NCBI RefSeq assembly: GCF_002072215.1
Contig: NZ_JXMW01000005.1
Span: forward strand, 62,001-126,000
Source of the DNA: Methanobrevibacter arboriphilus JCM 13429 = DSM 1125
GTDB lineage: Archaea; Methanobacteriota; Methanobacteria; Methanobacteriales; Methanobacteriaceae
Direction of reading: 5' to 3'
DNA length: 64,000 nt
The notes under the pieces were generated by a model. That model was not told the origin of the DNA. It saw only the letters and a program-made list of their open reading frames with translations, and ran no database searches. Shown piece after piece: positions 58,711-64,000 of this stretch. Positions within the stretch are counted from its first letter, which is position 1. Every line of letters begins with the position of its first letter. The position numbers and the translations under genes are program-made.

Positions 58711-60369
58711 CTACAAATAATCATCTAAATGTTCTCTCATCCATTTAGCTCCAGCCTCTAAAACATCAATATTTAACTGAATTAATTTAGGTTTAGAAGA
58801 AAATATCTCTTTTATTCCCTCTTTATAAGCATCTTCTGAAATTATAGCTCCTATTTCCATAAGAGTACCTATAATAGCAGTATTAAAAGCTTTTGGGTTT
58901 CCAAGAGAATTAGCTATATCTAATGCAGGAACTGGAATTAATTTTATTTCTTTATCCTTTATAACTTCAAAATTATCCAATTTATCAATTTCAAAATCAC
59001 CCACACGAGAATCATAAAGAATAATACCCTTATCCTTAATATAAGGAGTAAATTTTTCAAGTGCTAGTCTGTTAAGAGCAATGAGAACATCACATTTATC
59101 TACAACAGGAGATCCAATTACATCACCAGATATAACCACAGAACAATTAGAAGTACCTCCTCTTTGCTCTGGACCATAGCTAGGATACCATGAAACATTC
59201 TTTCCATCATTACAAGCGGCTTGAGCAAGAGTAAGACCTGCACTAAGGACTCCTTGACCACCAAAACCTGCAATTTTTATATTTACAGGTTTAAATTCAG
59301 GATCGATTTTAGTTTCAATAGGATTTTCCCTATCAATATTAAATATATTATCTAAACTCTCAATAGAAAAATCTGAAGATCCTCTTTCAACCTTTTCTCT
59401 TTCTTTAGATAAATCTCTAAAACGTTTAACTGGGAATTCTTTCTCCATTTGCTCCTTAATGAACTTTTCAGCACCTTCAGCATCTTGCCTTAAATTAGTA
59501 GGACAAGGAGAAAGAACTTCAATAAAACAATACCCCTTACCTTCTTTTTGGATTCTCAAAGCTTTTTTAACAGCAATTTTAGTTTTTCTAATAGACTTTA
59601 CATCAGCAAGAGAAACTCTTTCAATAAAAACAGGAGCTTTTAAATTATCAAGAAGTTCACACATATGCATAGGAAAACCAGTAAAATTAGGGTCCCTTCC
59701 AGATTGAGATGTAACAGTTATCTCTCCAATAAGAGTAGTTGGAGCCATCTGACCTCCAGTCATTCCATAAACAGTATTATTAACAAAAAATACTGCTAAT
59801 TTTTCACCACGATTAGCTGCTTGAATAGTTTCATTTAAACCAATAGAAGCTAAATCCCCATCACCTTGATAAGACATTACAATAGCATTATCTTCAGCTC
59901 TAGAAATACCAGTACCAACAGCAGGAGCTCTTCCATGAGCAGTTTGTACATTACCACAATTAAAATAATAATAACCAAATACAGCACAACCAACAGGAGA
60001 GATCATTACAGCCCTATCCTGTATTTCAAGTTCATCCATAGCTTCTCCAATAAGTTTATGAAGAATACCATGACCACAACCTGCACAATAATGTGTAACC
60101 TTAGTAAAAGACTCACCTTTACGAGAAAATTCATCATACAAAGAATTTGGTTTTTTGATGACTTTTGTTTCATAAACAGTATTATCAAACTTATTATTAC
60201 TATTACTATTACTATTAGTATTAGTATCGTCATTAGTATTAGTAGTATTGTTATTAGTATTACTATTAGTATTGCTATTTATATTATTATTAGCCTTATT
60301 TGCATTACTATTAGTTTTACTATTAGTATTACCAGTAGTATTAGTATTAATATTGTTATTAGAATCCAT
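58711..60369 (-). CDS. vorA: 2-oxoisovalerate:ferredoxin oxidoreductase subunit VorA (beta-gamma fusion)
   Basis: Part of the enzyme that converts branched 2-oxoacids and CoA to acyl-CoA, CO2 and reduced ferredoxin, or the reverse. Of 552 residues, about 1-65 are Asn/Thr/Ser low complexity. Residues about 85-330 are the thiamine-diphosphate subunit ([42 protein letters not shown]). Residues about 360-552 are the gamma-type domain ([20 protein letters not shown]). Fusion of beta and gamma with separate VorB and VorC is the arrangement known from Methanothermobacter. The low-complexity N terminus is additional. GGGGTTT precedes the ATG. Confidence 0.85.
   Translation of the reverse strand: MDSNNNINTNTTGNTNSKTNSNANKANNNINSNTNSNTNNNTTNTNDDTNTNSNSNSNNKFDNTVYETKVIKKPNSLYDEFSRKGESFTKVTHYCAGCGHGILHKLIGEAMDELEIQDRAVMISPVGCAVFGYYYFNCGNVQTAHGRAPAVGTGISRAEDNAIVMSYQGDGDLASIGLNETIQAANRGEKLAVFFVNNTVYGMTGGQMAPTTLIGEITVTSQSGRDPNFTGFPMHMCELLDNLKAPVFIERVSLADVKSIRKTKIAVKKALRIQKEGKGYCFIEVLSPCPTNLRQDAEGAEKFIKEQMEKEFPVKRFRDLSKEREKVERGSSDFSIESLDNIFNIDRENPIETKIDPEFKPVNIKIAGFGGQGVLSAGLTLAQAACNDGKNVSWYPSYGPEQRGGTSNCSVVISGDVIGSPVVDKCDVLIALNRLALEKFTPYIKDKGIILYDSRVGDFEIDKLDNFEVIKDKEIKLIPVPALDIANSLGNPKAFNTAIIGTLMEIGAIISEDAYKEGIKEIFSSKPKLIQLNIDVLEAGAKWMREHLDDYL
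60190..60355. repeat. AAT/AGT microsatellite encoding the VorA N terminus
   Basis: A tract of ATTAGT, ATTACT and ATT units with 6-, 9- and 12-bp periods. On the minus strand it encodes the Asn/Thr/Ser-rich first 60 residues of VorA. Confidence 0.75.
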
Positions 60370-60387
60370 ACTTAAAACCCCAATTAA

Positions 60388-61605
60388 TTAATCAATAATT
60401 TGATATTTAATATCATCTTCATCAATTCCCTCTTTATAATTAGAATCAATATAAGGTTCATCAAACTTGTCCATATCTTCATCATCATCAGGATATTCCT
60501 TAGCTAAATTCACTTTACACTTTTCACACTCAGCCAAGTCATATATTTTTTCAAGGATGTCTTTAACCTCAATTAAATTCCCACCCATTCTATTAACTAA
60601 ATGAATATCTTTACAATCAGATATTGCACAATTAACCGCCAATTTTATATCTTCTCTCATTTGACCATTACTCATTTCAACAGATATAAATTCACAACCC
60701 TTTTTAGCTAATTTAGCAATTCTTTTACTTGGAAATGGGAAAAGAGATATTGGTCTAAGTAAACCTACCTTAATTCCAGATTTTTCTCTTGCAATATCAA
60801 CTGCAGAGCGAGCTAACCTACTACTAATACCATAAGCTACAAGAATTATTTCAGCATCTTCAATATCATTACCTGAAGCCATATATTCTTCAAAATCAAC
60901 TTCATTATTTTCAATTTCATCAAATTTAACTTGAATATTATTATTAAATTCCTCAAGCTGATCAAAATCAAGAAAGATCGAGGTTACAAGATTTTTCATT
61001 GTTTCTTTATTTCCACGAACTGCCCAATTATTATCAGGCTTATGATCTATTGATACTTGAGGAAAACGAAGAGGTTCTGCCATTTGACCTAAAACAGCAT
61101 CAGCTAAAACGATTACGGGATTTCTATACTTATCAGCAAGCATAAAAGCTTTCATTGTAAGATCACACATTTCCTGAACACTATTTGGAGCAAGAACAAT
61201 ATTTTTATAATTTCCATGCCCCCCACCCTTAACAATTTGATTATAGTCTCCTTGTTCAGGTCCAATATTACCAAGACCAGGACCTGCCCTCATAATATCA
61301 ACTATAACTGATGGAAGTTCTGCACCTGCAAGGAAAGTAATTCCTTCTTGTTTTAAACTAATTCCTGGTCCAGATGAAGCAGTCATTACACGATGACCAG
61401 CTGATGCACCACCATAAACCATATTGATAGCTGCTTCTTCACTTTCAGCTTGAACAAACTTTCTTCCAACCATTGGAAAATATTTAGAAGCTTCATGTAA
61501 TATTTCACTAGCAGGAGTTATTGGATAACCAAAAAAGCAATCACAACCAGCATACATAGCTCCAATAATAATTGCAGTATTTCCTTTAATCATTTGACTA
61601 GCCAT
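60388..61605 (-). CDS. vorB: 2-oxoisovalerate:ferredoxin oxidoreductase subunit VorB (alpha)
   Basis: Alpha subunit of 405 residues holding the 2-oxoacid-binding part of the enzyme. Signatures are [56 protein letters not shown] and [20 protein letters not shown], followed by [20 protein letters not shown]-terminal extension of about 40 acidic residues ([20 protein letters not shown]) makes it longer than its relatives of about 350. The start lies six bases after vorC; GAGTGAT is the binding site. Confidence 0.87.
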   Translation of the reverse strand: MASQMIKGNTAIIIGAMYAGCDCFFGYPITPASEILHEASKYFPMVGRKFVQAESEEAAINMVYGGASAGHRVMTASSGPGISLKQEGITFLAGAELPSVIVDIMRAGPGLGNIGPEQGDYNQIVKGGGHGNYKNIVLAPNSVQEMCDLTMKAFMLADKYRNPVIVLADAVLGQMAEPLRFPQVSIDHKPDNNWAVRGNKETMKNLVTSIFLDFDQLEEFNNNIQVKFDEIENNEVDFEEYMASGNDIEDAEIILVAYGISSRLARSAVDIAREKSGIKVGLLRPISLFPFPSKRIAKLAKKGCEFISVEMSNGQMREDIKLAVNCAISDCKDIHLVNRMGGNLIEVKDILEKIYDLAECEKCKVNLAKEYPDDDEDMDKFDEPYIDSNYKEGIDEDDIKYQIID

Positions 61606-61611
61606 TCAATA

Positions 61612-61869
61612 TCACTCCTCTTTTTTAAGTTTTTTCCTTTTAGGTATATGAATTTCAACAGCTAATGGTTCTGGACAGGTATAATAACAATCACCACAAC
61701 CATTACATCCTTTCCCTTTATAAACAACATAATTATACCCACTTTCATTAAGATCCTTACTTAACTCAAGAGCATTATTTTTACATGAAATAACACACCT
61801 ATTACAAGATTTACACTCTTCTTTATGAATAATAGGGAAAGGTTGTGGTCTCTTTTTAGATTTTGTCAA
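61612..61869 (-). CDS. vorC: 2-oxoisovalerate:ferredoxin oxidoreductase subunit VorC (ferredoxin)
   Basis: Two-cluster ferredoxin subunit of about 85 residues. The cluster motifs are CKSCNRCVISCKNNAL and CNGCGDCYYTCPEPLAVEI. The frame opens with GTG at 61878, but AGGTG there is better read as the ribosome-binding site for a TTG at 61867-61869 (MTKSKKRPQPFP), which is chosen. It is the first gene of vorCBA and probably accepts electrons from the thiamine site. Confidence 0.85.
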   Translation of the reverse strand: MTKSKKRPQPFPIIHKEECKSCNRCVISCKNNALELSKDLNESGYNYVVYKGKGCNGCGDCYYTCPEPLAVEIHIPKRKKLKKEE

Positions 61870-61920
61870 TTCTAACACCTATTTATTAATATATTAATTA
61901 ATTATTAATTATAATTATCA

Positions 61921-62130
61921 GTCCTAATATTAATTTTATTAATGATTTTATTACTATTTTTATTAGTAATTTTATTAATAATCTTATTACTATTTTTATT
62001 ACTATTTTTATTAGTAATTTTATTAATAATTTTATTAATAATCTTATTACTATTTTTATTACTATTTTTATTAGTAATTTTATTAGTAATTTTATTAGTA
62101 ATTTTATTAGTAATTTTATTATTGATTATA
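61921..62130. repeat. 12-bp tandem array with 60-bp higher-order repeat upstream of vorC
   Basis: Units of TTAGTAATTTTA (for example 62071-62118, four in a row) alternate with TTACTATTTTTA variants. Positions 61981-62025 and 62041-62085 are the same, giving a 60-bp period. The minus-strand reading is NKITNKIT-like, as in coding arrays elsewhere, but there is no ribosome-binding site. It fills the gap 61870-62199. Confidence 0.9.
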
Positions 62131-62199
62131 ATCATTATTCTAATTATTAATTCTAACTATTAATTTTAGTTATCTATCAAATAATGAACTATTTATTCA

Positions 62200-63888
62200 T
62201 TATTTATTTTCATCATCAATCCTAATTTCTTTTCTTTTAATTTTACCACTAATAGTTTTTGGAAGCTCATCTACAAATTCAACAATTCTTGGATATTTAT
62301 AAGGAGCTGTAACTTGTTTTACATGATTTTGTATCTCTTTTTTCAGCTCTTCTGATGGTTCATAACCCTTTGCAAGGACTATTGTGGATTTAACAACTTG
62401 GCCCCTTACAGGATCTGGAAAACCAGTGATTGCACATTCTAAAACACTCGGATGAGAAACTAAAGCACTTTCAACTTCAAAAGGACCAATCCTATATCCA
62501 GAACTCTTTATAATATCATCAGTTCTTCCAATAAACCATAAATAATCATCCTCATCAATCCAAGCAGTATCCCCACTATGATAATGCCCATTATACCAAG
62601 ATTCAGCATTTTTTTCAGGATTTTTGTAATATTCATTAAATAATCCAGTAGGATTACCATTAGTGATATTTATAGTTATTTCACCTTCATCACCAATATC
62701 AACAACATTTCCACCATTATCGAGAATTTCAACATTAAAAGTTGGAGCTATCTTGCCCATAGACCCTGGACGTGGTTCTAACCAAACGAAATTAGCTATA
62801 ATCACTACAGTTTCACTTTGACCAAAACCTTCTCTTATTTTAAGTCCAGAAATTTCATAAAACTTGTTAAATACTTCAGGATTTAGTGGTTCGCCTGCTG
62901 TTGTAGCATAAGTCCAATTACTAAAATCATAATCTGATAAATCCTCTTTTATAAGAAACCTGTAGATAGTAGGAGGTGCACAAAAAGTATTTACTTTATA
63001 TTCTTTTACCTTTTCAAGAAGATTTAAAGCATCAAACCTATCATAGTCATAAATAAAAAGTCCAGTACCAGCTATCCACTGACCATACAAAGATCCCCAA
63101 CTAGTTTTAGCCCAACCAGTATCTGCAGAAGTATGATGAATTCCATCCTCAACAATATTATGCCAATATTTTGCAGTAATTATATGACCAATAGGATAAG
63201 TAAAATCATGTAAAACCATTTTAGGTTGACCACAAGTCCCAGAAGAAAAATAAATTAAAAATTTATCATCATTTTTAGTAGCTTCATCACCAACAGGCCT
63301 ATCAAAAACATCAGATGCATCATTAATACCCTTAGTAAAATTTAACCAACCATCAATAGTTTTATCACCAGTTTTATCTCCAACAAAAATTTTTTTAATC
63401 GTTTTGGATGAATCAATTAATTTTTCTGCATCATCAAAATCTTTGATTAAGTCACCTTCATCTAAGGATAAAATCATATCAACATCAGCACTCTCTATCC
63501 TATAAATCATATCCTTAACTTTCAACATATGCGTAGCAGGTATAGGTATTGCTCCTATTTTATGAAGAGCCATCATTGAAAACCAAAATTCAAAACGGTT
63601 TTTTAAAGTTAACATTACAGCATCTCCTTTTTTAATACCTAAACTCTTAAAGAAGTTAGCTGTTTTGTTACTATATTTCTTCATGTCAGAAAAAGTAAAA
63701 ATCTCTTCATCTCCATGATCATTACACCAGATAAGAGCTATCTTTTCTGGATCCTCCTCAGCATATCTATCTACAACATCAAATGCAAAGTTAAAATTTT
63801 CTGGAATCTTAAATTCAAAATTTTCCTTGAAATCCTCATAAGATTCAAAATCAACCTTATTAACAAAATCTTTAGTAAGTGATGACAT
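62200..63888 (-). CDS. AMP-forming acyl-CoA synthetase (acetyl/medium-chain type)
   Basis: ANL-superfamily enzyme of 562 residues that activates a carboxylic acid to acyl-CoA with ATP. Motifs are the phosphate loop [26 protein letters not shown], the core [20 protein letters not shown], the hinge [20 protein letters not shown] and the catalytic lysine near the end in [14 protein letters not shown]. It resembles the MACS group more than classic acetyl-CoA synthetase. Directly upstream of vorCBA, it may activate branched short-chain acids such as isobutyrate for reductive carboxylation (inference). GGGGTAAT precedes the ATG. Confidence 0.88.
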   Translation of the reverse strand: MSSLTKDFVNKVDFESYEDFKENFEFKIPENFNFAFDVVDRYAEEDPEKIALIWCNDHGDEEIFTFSDMKKYSNKTANFFKSLGIKKGDAVMLTLKNRFEFWFSMMALHKIGAIPIPATHMLKVKDMIYRIESADVDMILSLDEGDLIKDFDDAEKLIDSSKTIKKIFVGDKTGDKTIDGWLNFTKGINDASDVFDRPVGDEATKNDDKFLIYFSSGTCGQPKMVLHDFTYPIGHIITAKYWHNIVEDGIHHTSADTGWAKTSWGSLYGQWIAGTGLFIYDYDRFDALNLLEKVKEYKVNTFCAPPTIYRFLIKEDLSDYDFSNWTYATTAGEPLNPEVFNKFYEISGLKIREGFGQSETVVIIANFVWLEPRPGSMGKIAPTFNVEILDNGGNVVDIGDEGEITINITNGNPTGLFNEYYKNPEKNAESWYNGHYHSGDTAWIDEDDYLWFIGRTDDIIKSSGYRIGPFEVESALVSHPSVLECAITGFPDPVRGQVVKSTIVLAKGYEPSEELKKEIQNHVKQVTAPYKYPRIVEFVDELPKTISGKIKRKEIRIDDENK

Positions 63889-64000
63889 AAATTACCCCTA
63901 TAAATACTTAAAATTCTAATATCTTTAATAAATTCTAATTTAAATTCAATCTAAATCAATATAATTTAATTAATATAAAATACTTAATATATTCTAGTTA
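63889..64000 (-). promoter_or_regulatory. Upstream region of the acyl-CoA synthetase gene
   Basis: 112 bp of A/T-rich DNA reaching the window edge. It contains the ribosome-binding site and probably the promoter of the acyl-CoA synthetase; I see no further gene. Confidence 0.35.

Noticed and set aside
61905-62163. Protein-coding frames on both strands in the gap before vorC
   Set aside because: Both are translations of the 12-bp array; no start signal and only three or four residue types.
1-64000. tRNA, rRNA or other stable RNA genes
   Set aside because: No G/C-rich island with tRNA-like T-loop or other stable fold was found by eye in the A/T-rich gaps; a covariance search would be needed to exclude small RNAs.

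Overview
The window is chromosomal DNA from a very AT-rich, hydrogen-using methanogenic archaeon, most likely a member of the Methanobacteriaceae close to Methanobrevibacter. The evidence is the complete membrane-bound Eha hydrogenase cluster, a formylmethanofuran:tetrahydromethanopterin formyltransferase homologue, archaeal RNase P proteins, ribosomal protein L15e, the archaeal amidotransferase GatDE, split GMP synthetase, a KEOPS subunit, and two large Asn-rich adhesin-like proteins typical of gut Methanobrevibacter. No tRNA, rRNA, CRISPR array or complete insertion sequence was seen.

Layout. 0.2-3.3 kb (minus strand) is the conserved archaeal RNA-processing and translation block: L15e, a DUF54 RNA-binding protein, then the Rpp30-like and Pop5-like RNase P subunits. 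3.6-11.1 kb holds two adhesin-like surface proteins around a small carboxymuconolactone-decarboxylase-fold protein. Repeated operator-like sequences lie upstream of the first adhesin, and a probable 151-bp miniature transposable element lies upstream of the second. 11.8-14.8 kb carries a glycosyltransferase, a flavin-binding protein and a sugar-nucleotide epimerase. 15.0-32.5 kb is an extended Eha cluster read right to left: ehaA to ehaR, a formyltransferase paralogue, a PfkB kinase, a 6-cluster polyferredoxin and a CBS protein. 33.1-38.1 kb (plus strand) has a second epimerase, a polysaccharide flippase and a MacB-like ABC exporter pair. 38.4-45.0 kb has a thioredoxin-domain DUF255 protein, a TetR regulator, a PCNA-binding Nre repair protein, a DegT-type aminotransferase and a methyltransferase. 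45.1-63.9 kb (minus) has Cgi121, citramalate synthase, a tRNA guanine-10 methyltransferase, a zinc-ribbon membrane protein, the split GMP synthetase with an unknown 86-residue protein between its subunits, thioredoxin reductase, GatE, GatD, the three-subunit 2-oxoisovalerate:ferredoxin oxidoreductase and an acyl-CoA synthetase.

How the genes work together. Eha uses the ion gradient to reduce low-potential ferredoxin with H2 for the first step of CO2 reduction. The formyltransferase paralogue in the same cluster acts, or once acted, on the next step. Oxidoreductase VorCBA, the acyl-CoA synthetase and citramalate synthase all concern branched-chain amino-acid skeletons. The epimerases, glycosyltransferase, flippase and adhesins point to a heavily modified cell surface.

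The most unusual signals are: (1) two tiny two-helix membrane-protein genes of matching design, each with its own TATA box and terminator, standing antisense to the GMP synthetase genes; (2) a family of 12-bp tandem arrays found both between genes and in frame inside proteins, including an essential RNase P subunit; (3) other minisatellites of 10, 16, 18, 30, 58, 69 and 104 bp; (4) the candidate miniature transposon; (5) GTGA-N4-TCAC palindromes upstream of an adhesin; and (6) a set of TATA boxes placed so that transcripts would be leaderless.
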